Of a DNA stretch of 8,652 nucleotides, positions 1 to 6,240 are shown one piece after another. A model generated the notes under the pieces. It had not been told where the DNA came from, did not search any database, and was given only the letters and a program-made list of their open reading frames with translations. Both the position numbers and the translations under genes were made by a program. The stretch's first letter is position 1, and each line of letters begins with the position of its first letter. The DNA comes from Propionibacteriaceae bacterium (GTDB lineage: Bacteria; Actinomycetota; Actinomycetes; Propionibacteriales; Propionibacteriaceae): assembly GCA_003451975.1 (NCBI GenBank), contig DMIX01000408.1, positions 1-8,652 of the forward strand, read 5' to 3'.

Positions 1-846
1 CTCCAGCAGTTCGTGCGCACACTGAGTTCGGGCGGCACGAGCGCCAAGCCCGGCTCCTCAGCGTCGAGTTCCACCACGACGTCGGTGAGCGCATCCCAAG
101 TGGCGCAGGCCAAAGCGGCTGTACTGTCGGCAGAGCAACAACGACAGGCTGCTGTCGATGAGGTGGACGCCGCAGAGCTGTTGGCTCCGATCAGCGGCAC
201 TGTGGGCGCAGTTGATCTGAGCGTGGGAGATTCGGCCAGCGCCGGCAGCATCACCATCGTGGGTCGCGGCAGCGCCGTGGTCAGCATCGAGTTGCCGCTG
301 AAGACGCGCAGTGCACTTCAGGTGGGCGATCCGGCGACGGTCACCCCGGCCGGTGCCACGACCGAGCTGTCGGGCAAGATCACCAGCATCAGCCCCCTGG
401 AGACCAGCGGGACCAGCGGAGACACCACGACCTACACCACCACGATCGTGGTAGCCGACCCCGACGATCTGCTTTCCGATGGCGCCAAGGCAACGGTGTC
501 GATCCCGGTGGCTTCAGCCACTGGCGCGGTCACCGTGCCGGTGTCGGCTTTGACCCCGACCGGAACCGGAACCGGAACGGTAGCTGTGTTGGCTGCGGGC
601 TCTGATACGCCGACCACCACCGAAGTCACCACTGGTGCTGTCGGGGGTGGCCTGGTGCAGATCACCGATGGACTGAAGGTCGGAGAGGTGGTCGTGTTGG
701 CTGATCGCACGGCCGAGATTCCGTCGAATACGACGAGCAGGACTCGGAGCCAATCCTCGAGTTCGTCGTCGAGTGGGTCGTCGAGTGGGTCGTCGAGTAG
801 TTCGACGAGCGCTGCTGCGCAGCCCCGTTCACAGCCGAGCCGCTAG
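1..846 (+). CDS. HlyD/RND-type efflux periplasmic adaptor (membrane fusion protein), C-terminal part
   Basis: Partial gene: the frame is open to the window edge, so the true start lies upstream; 281 codons are seen. Members of this family bridge an ABC or MFS-type inner-membrane transporter to the cell exterior; in Gram-positives they work with MacB-like ABC exporters. Visible order: end of an alpha-hairpin (SQVAQAKAAVLSAEQQRQAA), the second half of the biotinyl-lipoyl-like domain (LLAPISGTVGAVDLSVGD), a beta-barrel (VSIELPLKTRSALQVGDPAT onward, including DGAKATVSI), then a membrane-proximal domain (VTVPVSALTP ... GLKVGEVVVL). The last ~35 residues are a low-complexity Ser/Thr tail. No transporter gene follows: the next gene is convergent, so any partner must be upstream. 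Family assignment is by motif recognition; the substrate cannot be told. Confidence 0.82.
   Translation, partial: LQQFVRTLSSGGTSAKPGSSASSSTTTSVSASQVAQAKAAVLSAEQQRQAAVDEVDAAELLAPISGTVGAVDLSVGDSASAGSITIVGRGSAVVSIELPLKTRSALQVGDPATVTPAGATTELSGKITSISPLETSGTSGDTTTYTTTIVVADPDDLLSDGAKATVSIPVASATGAVTVPVSALTPTGTGTGTVAVLAAGSDTPTTTEVTTGAVGGGLVQITDGLKVGEVVVLADRTAEIPSNTTSRTRSQSSSSSSSGSSSGSSSSSTSAAAQPRSQPSR
561..578 (+). repeat. Three tandem copies of a 6-bp unit (cggaac) inside the adaptor gene
   Basis: Three perfect head-to-tail copies of CGGAAC encode an alternating Gly-Thr stretch (TPTGTGTGTV) in the membrane-proximal domain. This is a simple in-frame repeat that could change length by slippage without breaking the frame, because the unit is two codons long. 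Confidence 0.8.
766..801 (+). repeat. 12-bp tandem repeat coding the Ser/Gly tail
   Basis: Two perfect copies of TCGTCGAGTGGG (766-777, 778-789) and a third that diverges in its last bases (790-801). They encode the repeated SSSG pattern in the Ser-rich C-terminus of the adaptor protein. The unit is four codons, so changes in copy number keep the frame. Confidence 0.8.
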
Positions 847-857
847 CGGCGTCTACC

Positions 858-873
858 GCGGGGGTGACCCCGC
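858..873. terminator. GC-rich hairpin with GTGA loop just after the adaptor gene
   Basis: GCGGGG (858-863) pairs perfectly with CCCCGC (868-873) around a GTGA tetraloop of the GNRA type, 11 nt after the adaptor stop codon. No T-run follows, so this may be a 3'-end stabilising or factor-assisted stop rather than a classic intrinsic terminator. Confidence 0.45.
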
Positions 874-892
874 TCGGCCCGATACAAGAAAT

Positions 893-935
893 GCGAATCC
901 GTCGAGATGCACCCCTGCAACCTCGACGGATTCGC
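893..935. terminator. Long perfect hairpin between the convergent adaptor and glnA2 genes
   Basis: A 14-bp perfect inverted repeat (893-906 with 922-935; left arm GCGAATCCGTCGAG) encloses a 15-nt loop. The loop itself holds TGCA-CCCC-TGCA, giving a second 4-bp stem. On the minus strand the hairpin is followed by ATTTCTTGTATC, which is moderately T-rich, so it may stop transcripts arriving from glnA2, whose stop codon is about 160 nt away. Read on the plus strand it has no T-run. A bidirectional terminator is the simplest reading. The rest of the 847-1096 gap shows no gene. Confidence 0.6.
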
Positions 936-1096
936 TCGTCGGCGTGATTCTCGGTTGAGTCCGCCCCCCGCAGACTTCCCCCTCGAATCAGCTGTCAACG
1001 CGTTGCGTAAGCCGACCAGCCCCTATTCAACCCTGTTGCGGCCCGGATTGACAGCAGTTGGGCCGAATTGGCACCGATTCTTCGGACGAAATCAGC

Positions 1097-2434
1097 TCAC
1101 AGTGTCGGCAACGAGTGGTTGAGCTCCCAGGCGGTGACTTCGCTGCGATAGGCCTCGTACTCGGCCTTCTTGTTGCGCAGGAAGAACTCGAACACATGCT
1201 CGCCCAGAGTGTCAGCGACCAACTGGGAACCTTCCATGATGTCGATGGCGTTGCCGAGGCTGCGCGGTAGCGGCGCGATGCCCAGCGACTGGCGCTGCCG
1301 GTCAGTCAGGCTCCACACATCGTCCTCGGCGCCTTCGGGGAGGTCGAGTTCGTTCTCAATGCCGGAAAGGCCGGCAGCCAACACCATGGCGTAGGCCAAG
1401 TAGGGGTTGGCCGCAGAGTCGATGGAGCGCAACTCGACGCGGGCAGAGGCGCCCTTGTTCGGCTTGTACATCGGCACACGCACCAAGGCCGAGCGGTTGT
1501 TGCGTCCCCAGCAGATGTAGCTGGGGGCCTCTGCCCCGGCGACAAGCCGCTTGTAGGAGTTCACCCACTGGTTCGTGACGGCTGTGATCTCACCGGCATG
1601 CTTGAGCAGGCCCGCAATGAACTGGCGCCCGGTCTTGGACAGGTGGAATTCGGCGCTGGCGTCGTAGAAGGCATTCTTGTCGCCCTCGAACAGCGAAACG
1701 TGGGTGTGCATACCCGAACCGGGCTGGCTGCTCAACGGCTTGGGCATGAAAGAGGCATAGAGGTTCTGCATGACGGCAACCTCTTTGACTACCACCCGGA
1801 AGGTCATGATCGCATCTGCCATGGTGAGTGCATCGGCGTAGCGCAGGTCGATCTCCTGCTGGCCGGGGCCACCTTCGTGGTGGCTGAACTCCACTGAGAT
1901 GCCCATCTGCTCCAGCAGCGTGATCGCCTGGCGGCGGAAGTCGGCGCCGGGGCTGGTGGTGGTGTGGTCGAAGTAACCGGATTGATCGGCAGGGGTGGGC
2001 ACCTCGCCGGGTACGAGCGGCTGCTTGAACAGGTAGAACTCGATCTCGGGATGGGTGTAGTAGGTGAAGCCCATCTCGGACGCCTTCTTCAGCGTCCGCT
2101 TCAACACGTAGCGCGGATCAGCAAAGGACGGCGAACCGTCGGGGAGCCGGATGTCACAGAACATGCGGGCGGTGCCTTGACTACTGCCCCGCCAAGGAAG
2201 CAACTGGAAGGTGGACGGATCAGGGTGGGCCACCATGTCGGATTCGTAGACGCGCGCGAAGCCCTCGATGGCCGAACCGTCGAAGCCGATGCCCTCACTG
2301 AGAGCGCCCTCCAACTCGGCAGGAGCGATGGCGACAGACTTCAGAAAGCCCAGAACATCGGTGAACCACAGCCGGACGAAACGGACATCTCGCTCTTCCA
2401 TAGTGCGGAGCACGAATTCGGTCTGCTTATCCAT
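1097..2434 (-). CDS. glnA2: Type I glutamine synthetase, GlnA2-like
   Basis: Full-length 445-aa GS-I fold enzyme, ATP-dependent gamma-glutamyl ligase, cytosolic. Seen: the glutamate/ammonia-site segment GFDGSAIEGF (50-59), metal ligand region HPEIEFYLF (128-136), HHEGGPGQQEIDLRY (185-199), GSGMHTHVSL (239-248), RNNRSALVRVP (311-321), and SARVELRSIDSAANPYLAYA (330-349). The position of the adenylylated Tyr of GS-I beta (NLYDLP) reads DVWSLT, so adenylylation is not expected. The first segment has Ala where many GS have a second Ser (DGSS). Both fit the actinobacterial GlnA2 branch, some members of which (Streptomyces) are reported as gamma-glutamylpolyamine synthetases; substrate here is therefore open. 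The ATG at 2434 gives the family N-terminus MDKQTEFVLRT; a TTG 51 nt upstream adds residues with no family match. No strong Shine-Dalgarno is visible. Confidence 0.95.
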   Translation of the reverse strand: MDKQTEFVLRTMEERDVRFVRLWFTDVLGFLKSVAIAPAELEGALSEGIGFDGSAIEGFARVYESDMVAHPDPSTFQLLPWRGSSQGTARMFCDIRLPDGSPSFADPRYVLKRTLKKASEMGFTYYTHPEIEFYLFKQPLVPGEVPTPADQSGYFDHTTTSPGADFRRQAITLLEQMGISVEFSHHEGGPGQQEIDLRYADALTMADAIMTFRVVVKEVAVMQNLYASFMPKPLSSQPGSGMHTHVSLFEGDKNAFYDASAEFHLSKTGRQFIAGLLKHAGEITAVTNQWVNSYKRLVAGAEAPSYICWGRNNRSALVRVPMYKPNKGASARVELRSIDSAANPYLAYAMVLAAGLSGIENELDLPEGAEDDVWSLTDRQRQSLGIAPLPRSLGNAIDIMEGSQLVADTLGEHVFEFFLRNKKAEYEAYRSEVTAWELNHSLPTL

Positions 2435-2490
2435 GGAATCAGTCTGCCTTTGCGCATGTTTCAGTCTGGTTACAGATTGTCCCAACCAGG

Positions 2491-2715
2491 CTACTGGGGT
2501 GGGAGTTGAGGCCAGCCATCATCATCGGCGACCTCCTGAGCTTCTTCGTCTTCGTCCTCACCATCCCATTCCTGGTTCCGCTCAGCCACTCGTTCCAGAG
2601 CTTGGGAAGCATCCCCGGGGGTGGCGTAGGGGCCCAGACGATCAGCAGCCTTGCAGCCTTCGAAGGGCTCGACCTGGTGATGCTTGAGGCAGTAGTACCA
2701 CGGGCCTTCCGACAT
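2491..2715 (-). CDS. Small acidic conserved actinobacterial protein of unknown function
   Basis: 74 aa, ATG preceded by an excellent ribosome site (GGGAGGAACC then ATG). The N-terminal half (MSEGPWYYCLKHHQVEPFEG) is a compact motif that I recognise as a conserved small protein of actinomycetes, but it has no function I can name. It contains Cys9, His12, His13 and Cys21, spaced in a way that could bind a metal. Then comes a predicted amphipathic helix (DASQALERVAERNQEWD), and an acidic tail with a run of Glu/Asp (about residues 52-67). It lies 56 bp upstream of glnA2 on the same strand, so the two may be co-transcribed, and is divergent from map with 37 bp between start codons. No signal peptide or membrane segment. 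Confidence 0.8.
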   Translation of the reverse strand: MSEGPWYYCLKHHQVEPFEGCKAADRLGPYATPGDASQALERVAERNQEWDGEDEDEEAQEVADDDGWPQLPPQ

Positions 2716-2751
2716 GGTTCCTCCCGAGACAGAGAGTTGGCGACCTAGAAC

Positions 2752-2757
2752 TATGAT
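2752..2757 (+). promoter_or_regulatory. Possible -10 element (TATGAT) for a nearly leaderless map transcript
   Basis: TATGAT matches the -10 consensus at 5 of 6 positions and overlaps the ATG at 2753. Seven nt downstream is a GTG (2765) in the same frame. If this is the promoter, the mRNA would begin at or next to that GTG and would be leaderless. No convincing -35 at the usual distance and no Shine-Dalgarno before either start were seen. Confidence 0.3.
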
Positions 2758-3613
2758 CGCCCTTGTGACCCCTATCAAGCCATATGCAGTTTCGCCCGAG
2801 CGCGCCGTCCCCGATTCGATCCCCCGCCCTCCCTATGTCGGCCGCGATCGTCCTGAGCGCTATGACGGGTCACATGTGCAGTCGGCTGAGACCATCGCGA
2901 AGATGCGCGTCGCAGGACGCATCGCTGCCCAATCGCTGGAGATCGGCAAGGCGCTGTTGGCACCGGGAGTCACCACCGATGAGATCGATGAAGCCATCCA
3001 CCAGTTCCTTATCGACAACGATGCCTACCCCTCGACGCTGGGCTATCGCGGCTTCCCCAAGGCCTGTTGTACCTCGGTGAACGAGGTGATTTGTCACGGG
3101 ATCCCCGATGCACGCCCGTTGGCGGACGGCGACCTGATCAAGATTGACGTGACCGCCTATATCGACGGCGTCCACGGCGACAACTGCGCCACCTACGGCG
3201 TGGGTGAACTCGACGAGGATTCGAAGCTGCTGGCCGAACGCACCAAGGAGGCGATGGAGCGTGGCATCAAGGCGGTGCGTCCGGGACGCCAGATCAATGT
3301 GATCGGTCGAGTCATCGAGGCCTACGCCAAGCGCTTCAACTACGGGGTGGTCCGCGACTACACCGGCCACGGCGTGCACACCGAGTTCCACTCCGGCTTG
3401 GTGATCCCGCACTTCGACAATCCGATGTACACCGACATCATGGAACCGGGCATGACCTTCACCATCGAGCCGATGCTGGCGATGGGCGACTACCACTCCC
3501 ACGTCTGGTCCGACGGCTGGACGGTCGTTACCAATGACGGCAGCCGGGTGGCCCAATGGGAAGCCACTTTGGTGGTCACCGACGATGGTGCCGAGGTCTT
3601 GACCGTGGTCTGA
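2753..3613 (+). CDS. map: Methionine aminopeptidase type I (MapB-like)
   Basis: 286 aa, removes the N-terminal methionine of nascent proteins; cytosolic, ribosome-associated. All five metal ligands of the pita-bread fold are visible: Asp132 (IDVTAYIDG), Asp143 (HGDNCATY), His206 (TGHGVHTEFH), Glu239 (FTIEPM) and Glu270 (AQWEATLVV). The substrate-site His115 (EVICHGIP) and His213 are also present. About 40 residues precede the catalytic domain and contain a Pro-rich stretch (SIPRPPYVG), as in mycobacterial MapB. The start is uncertain: ATG 2753 (chosen) or the in-frame GTG 2765, which would give a protein beginning VTPIKPYAVSP; neither has a Shine-Dalgarno. Its gene is divergent from the small acidic protein and convergent with the glycosyltransferase gene, 16 bp away. 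Confidence 0.95.
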   Translation: MIALVTPIKPYAVSPERAVPDSIPRPPYVGRDRPERYDGSHVQSAETIAKMRVAGRIAAQSLEIGKALLAPGVTTDEIDEAIHQFLIDNDAYPSTLGYRGFPKACCTSVNEVICHGIPDARPLADGDLIKIDVTAYIDGVHGDNCATYGVGELDEDSKLLAERTKEAMERGIKAVRPGRQINVIGRVIEAYAKRFNYGVVRDYTGHGVHTEFHSGLVIPHFDNPMYTDIMEPGMTFTIEPMLAMGDYHSHVWSDGWTVVTNDGSRVAQWEATLVVTDDGAEVLTVV

Positions 3614-3629
3614 GCACGATGAGCCGCGA

Positions 3630-5306
3630 TCAGGGCTTGCGTGCCTCGATCCGCCACCACTGCATGGGGCCAGATGCCGGAAGCTGGCTCACCACAAACC
3701 GTTGCTCGAGTTCCTCGATGAACTCCGCGCGCAGCTCAGCGCTTTCTGCGTAGCTGGGATCAGAGACCACGACATCGCCACTGCCCAGCCGATCCGCCCA
3801 CGCAGCAGGATCCGACAGCAACCGTGATTCCCGATCGACGTAGACCTCCAGGCTCGCCGGTGCATCGATGAGGACGCGCGGCACTATCCCTCGGGCAAGG
3901 CTGTCTATCACCACGTGACGAGCACCGCTCAGGGCGGTCACGACCGGCAGGTTTGGATTCGCTGTCGCATTGACCTGAAGCTGACCGGCCACCGAGATCC
4001 CACCCAGTACTACGACCAGGATCGTGGCTATGACAGCGCCCCCGCGACGCGACGGCCCCGCGGGCCGCAACAGCGCCAGCGGAAGAAACGCCGCGAACGG
4101 AAGCACCATCGCCAGGTATCGGTCGGCCATCGCATGAGTCGGGCTCCGCCCGGTCAAATAGAGAATCACGATGAGCGCGAGGCTCCACACGCCGAGCATG
4201 CTCAATGCGAGAACCCGGGGACGAGGCATCCACGCGAGGGCTTCACCGTCGCGCCCCAACCGAGCCGCGACAACGACAGCCACCGCGACCAACACGACGC
4301 CGAGAAGAAGGACGACCGCCGGAGCGAACCAGCTTCCCCCCAACGAAGGCGACCCGAACGCCGGGCAAACAATGCGCGAAAGAGCGGCGACGGTACGACC
4401 AGACCTCGTGGCGGTGTTGAGGTCAGCGTGTGTGGTGTTGGCTTGCGACAACACCGACAGCGAATGGGTGAAGCCAGGATGCGCGACCAGCAAGATCATG
4501 ATTCCGATGACGCCGGAGCCATAGAGGAGTATCAGGTGCCGCCAGCGACCCCAGCAGGTGATCGTGAGCCAGATCATGAGGCCGGCCACCAGCAGAGCGA
4601 ACTGGTAGTAGGTGAGCAGGCCCGCTGCGATCGCCACGCCCACCACCAGCATCTCCGTTACCCGCGGACGCCGCGCCGGGGTGAAGAACGCCAGCGCCGC
4701 CCAGGCTGCCAGCACACTCACCAACGACAACAGCACGTATTGACGGGCCACCAGCGCTGCGCCCACTGTCGGTGAGGCCAGCGCCCACAAACAGACCGTC
4801 AGCGCTGCGAAGATCGTATCCTCAAACGCCCAGCGGGCCATCCCGAAGAGCGCAATACCGGCCAGAACGGTCAAAAGGACATTCAACCCAATCGAACTGG
4901 CCGGCGTCATCCCGAAGCACAACGACCAGATGTGCAACAACCAGAAATAGAGGGGCGGATGGATATCCCACGCAGCCAGACCCTGCGCGATGACACCGAA
5001 GTCGAATGCGTTACCAACACGCCAGAAGTACTGCCAGTCTGTTGCCGGCGCCCAGCCGCCGACAGGAGCGACATGATGAGCAGTGGCGTTCATCCAGTCA
5101 GACATTTTCCCAGCCGAATTGATGAAGCTGATCCCCTCGTCGTGCTCAATGCTGTCCTTGCGTCCGGCACCCTGCACGATCAGTGCGACCGAGCCGACAA
5201 GGGATCCGCAGGTCAGCAGCGCAATCACCATCATTTTCGATAAACGCTCGGGAATCCGCACTTCAGCAGGGTAACTCCGGAACTTCGCACGTTTCGCGCA
5301 CAGCAC
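3630..5306 (-). CDS. Polytopic GT-C fold glycosyltransferase (GT39/PMT-like)
   Basis: 558 aa membrane protein. Such enzymes move a sugar from a polyprenyl-phosphate donor onto a lipid, glycan or protein on the outer face of the membrane. Visible hallmarks: a first membrane helix at about 25-45; an acidic pair in the first external loop (EHDEGISF, Asp56-Glu57), the usual catalytic site of GT-C enzymes; the loop motif WDIHPPLYFWLLHIW (113-127), typical of the PMT_2/ArnT-like group; and an ARQY segment (187-190). I count roughly 10-11 hydrophobic segments to about residue 443, then a ~115-residue soluble C-terminal domain, probably extracytoplasmic. The start is a GTG with a modest upstream GAGAG; ATG codons at 5234 and 5231 are alternatives and would remove the short basic N-terminus. 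It has no sugar-pathway neighbours, so acceptor and donor cannot be assigned. Confidence 0.82.
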   Translation of the reverse strand: MLCAKRAKFRSYPAEVRIPERLSKMMVIALLTCGSLVGSVALIVQGAGRKDSIEHDEGISFINSAGKMSDWMNATAHHVAPVGGWAPATDWQYFWRVGNAFDFGVIAQGLAAWDIHPPLYFWLLHIWSLCFGMTPASSIGLNVLLTVLAGIALFGMARWAFEDTIFAALTVCLWALASPTVGAALVARQYVLLSLVSVLAAWAALAFFTPARRPRVTEMLVVGVAIAAGLLTYYQFALLVAGLMIWLTITCWGRWRHLILLYGSGVIGIMILLVAHPGFTHSLSVLSQANTTHADLNTATRSGRTVAALSRIVCPAFGSPSLGGSWFAPAVVLLLGVVLVAVAVVVAARLGRDGEALAWMPRPRVLALSMLGVWSLALIVILYLTGRSPTHAMADRYLAMVLPFAAFLPLALLRPAGPSRRGGAVIATILVVVLGGISVAGQLQVNATANPNLPVVTALSGARHVVIDSLARGIVPRVLIDAPASLEVYVDRESRLLSDPAAWADRLGSGDVVVSDPSYAESAELRAEFIEELEQRFVVSQLPASGPMQWWRIEARKP

Positions 5307-5440
5307 CGGAATTTCTCTCAGAGTGGATTGAATGCAACCAGCCGATGAAATCCCGATGCAACCGGATCAGGCCAACGGCGGCCCCTAACGTATCGGCGCA
5401 CATCTACCCACACACACGCCTCTCTCCACAAAGCTCAGCG

Positions 5441-5492
5441 AAGCCCATGAACGCGCATTTCTTGGCGTCCGACAAGCCCATACGCGCATTTC
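5441..5492. repeat. Imperfect direct repeat upstream of the glycosyltransferase gene
   Basis: Copies at 5441-5461 and 5474-5492 share AAGCCCAT followed by ACGCGCATTTC; the first copy has two extra bases (GA) between the halves. Start-to-start spacing is 33 bp, about three helical turns. The pair lies 135-186 bp upstream of the GTG start, where an activator or repressor site could sit. Function is inferred only from position. Confidence 0.6.
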
Positions 5493-5655
5493 CCGCTGGC
5501 GGCCGAAGTCACCAGCGACGCATCTACTACCCGTGATGGTGGTCACTCAGATCGAGAGCCACCGCGGCGCCGCCGTGCTGACGCTCCGGTGACACCTCGG
5601 CATCTTTATGGCGACGATTACGCAGATCGGATGATTCAGGAAACCCTCATCACTA

Positions 5656-5691
5656 GGCTGGATGCAGCCGGATCTCCCACCCCCCGGAGAT
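5656..5691. terminator. Two small hairpins beyond the main HU-operon hairpin
   Basis: GGCTG (5656-5660) pairs with CAGCC (5665-5669) around GATG; ATCTCC (5672-5677) pairs perfectly with GGAGAT (5686-5691) around an 8-nt C-rich loop. Together with the hairpin at 5705-5733 they form a run of three stem-loops downstream of HU. No T-run is present. Confidence 0.35.
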
Positions 5692-5704
5692 TTCGGCGGG
5701 CCCC

Positions 5705-5733
5705 GCCAGGCCTGAACCCCCGATCAGCCTGGC
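5705..5733 (-). terminator. Probable transcription end of the rpmE2-...-HU operon
   Basis: GCCAGGC (5705-5711) pairs perfectly with GCCTGGC (5727-5733). The stem extends by TGA/TCA (5713-5715 with 5724-5726) after one bulged C, leaving an 8-nt loop. It begins 20 nt past the HU stop codon on the minus strand. There is no clear T-tract, which is common for actinobacterial terminators. Confidence 0.55.
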
Positions 5734-5753
5734 TGGGCCGTACTCATTTGGCC

Positions 5754-6026
5754 TCAGTTCACCTGAACCCGAAGCGCGGACGAGGGCCGAAATATCACGG
5801 CTCGGTGCGCGGGAACCACCAGCGGCGCGCCGGTCTGAGGATTGCGACCGGCACGAGCCGCCCGATCACGCACCTCGAAGCTGCCAAAACCAGCAAGGTT
5901 CACCTTCTGCCCGGCTGCTAGCTCGGTCCCAATGAGATCGAAGACTGCTCGTGCTGCGTCAGCAGCCACGGCAGGGTCGAGTCCGGTCTTGGCCGCTACT
6001 GCGGCAGCAAGTCGAGTGGAGTTCAT
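5754..6026 (-). CDS. hup: HU-family DNA-binding protein (short form)
   Basis: 90 aa, the standard length of a bacterial HU subunit; HU dimers bend and compact DNA and also bind RNA. Seen: the N-terminal helices (MNSTRLAAAVAAKTG), the core GFGSFEVRDRAARAG (47-60) and the DNA-arm tip RNPQTG (61-66) with the intercalating Pro63. It lacks the long Lys/Ala-rich tail of the main actinobacterial HupB/Hlp, so it is probably a second copy. The ATG at 6026 has GGAAG 7 nt upstream and fits the family start; a longer in-frame start at 6092 would run into rpmF2. It follows rpmF2 by 43 bp in the same direction with no obvious terminator or own Zur box between, so it is likely the last gene of the zinc-regulated operon, although a promoter of its own cannot be excluded. 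Confidence 0.9.
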   Translation of the reverse strand: MNSTRLAAAVAAKTGLDPAVAADAARAVFDLIGTELAAGQKVNLAGFGSFEVRDRAARAGRNPQTGAPLVVPAHRAVIFRPSSALRVQVN

Positions 6027-6069
6027 TTCTTTACTTCCTATCTGTGTTGTGTGCGAGGCACTTCGACGG

Positions 6070-6240
6070 TCACGACGGGGGATCAATGACACCCCGCTGC
6101 AGTGCGCGGACTAGGCGACGGGGTACTCGGTACAGCTGCCCATGGATCAGCAGCGGAACAAGGTCAACCGGCGCGGACTTCCACTGTGATCGTCGATGGC
6201 GGGTGCGACTACGCGACTGGCGACGCTTGGGGACGGCCAT
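6070..6240 (-). CDS. rpmF2: Ribosomal protein bL32, zinc-independent (C-) form
   Basis: 56 aa large-subunit protein. The N-terminus [20 protein letters not shown] is the universal bL32 start. The zinc-bearing second half of ordinary bL32 (two CXXC-type pairs) is replaced by [20 protein letters not shown], with no cysteine at all. The start codon overlaps the stop of the CobW-like gene by 1 nt (TGATG), and GAGG lies 6 nt before the ATG inside that gene. A longer frame from 6282 in the same phase exists but adds 14 residues foreign to bL32. The C- form is expected to take over when zinc limits the C+ protein. Confidence 0.93.
   Translation of the reverse strand: MAVPKRRQSRSRTRHRRSQWKSAPVDLVPLLIHGQLYRVPRRLVRALQRGVIDPPS

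Larger units (their letters stand above)
5307..5753. other. 447-bp non-coding stretch between the glycosyltransferase and HU genes
   Basis: No reading frame here has a recognisable product or a convincing ribosome site. The left part (5307-5500) is the upstream region of the minus-strand glycosyltransferase and contains an imperfect direct repeat. The right part (about 5656-5733) contains three successive hairpins downstream of the HU gene. No tRNA, riboswitch or mobile-element end was recognised. Confidence 0.6.

Noticed and set aside
991..1055. 8-bp inverted repeat GCTGTCAA / TTGACAGC
   Set aside because: The 49-nt loop and short arms are compatible with chance. A -35-like TTGACA in it has no partner -10 or downstream plus-strand gene.
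2435..2485. TTG start adding 17 residues to GlnA2
   Set aside because: The added residues do not match the family, whose N-terminus begins at MDKQTEFVLRT. The region is the leader between the two genes.
1964..2509. 181-codon open frame on the plus strand
   Set aside because: It is the shadow of glnA2, with no recognisable domain.
2870..3556. 228-codon open frame on the minus strand
   Set aside because: It is antisense to map, which has all catalytic residues. The His/Val/Asp-rich product is typical of a shadow frame in GC-rich DNA.
3915..4775. 286-codon open frame on the plus strand
   Set aside because: It is the antisense of the glycosyltransferase gene, with a composition rich in Arg, His, Gln and Asp and no family motif. 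The minus-strand frame has clear membrane helices and catalytic motifs.
5183..5536. 117-codon plus-strand frame across the glycosyltransferase start
   Set aside because: No ribosome site, no homology that I recognise, and it overlaps a real gene and its upstream region.
6027..6092. 22-residue N-terminal extension of HU
   Set aside because: It overlaps rpmF2 and is foreign to HU; ATG 6026 has GGAAG at proper spacing.
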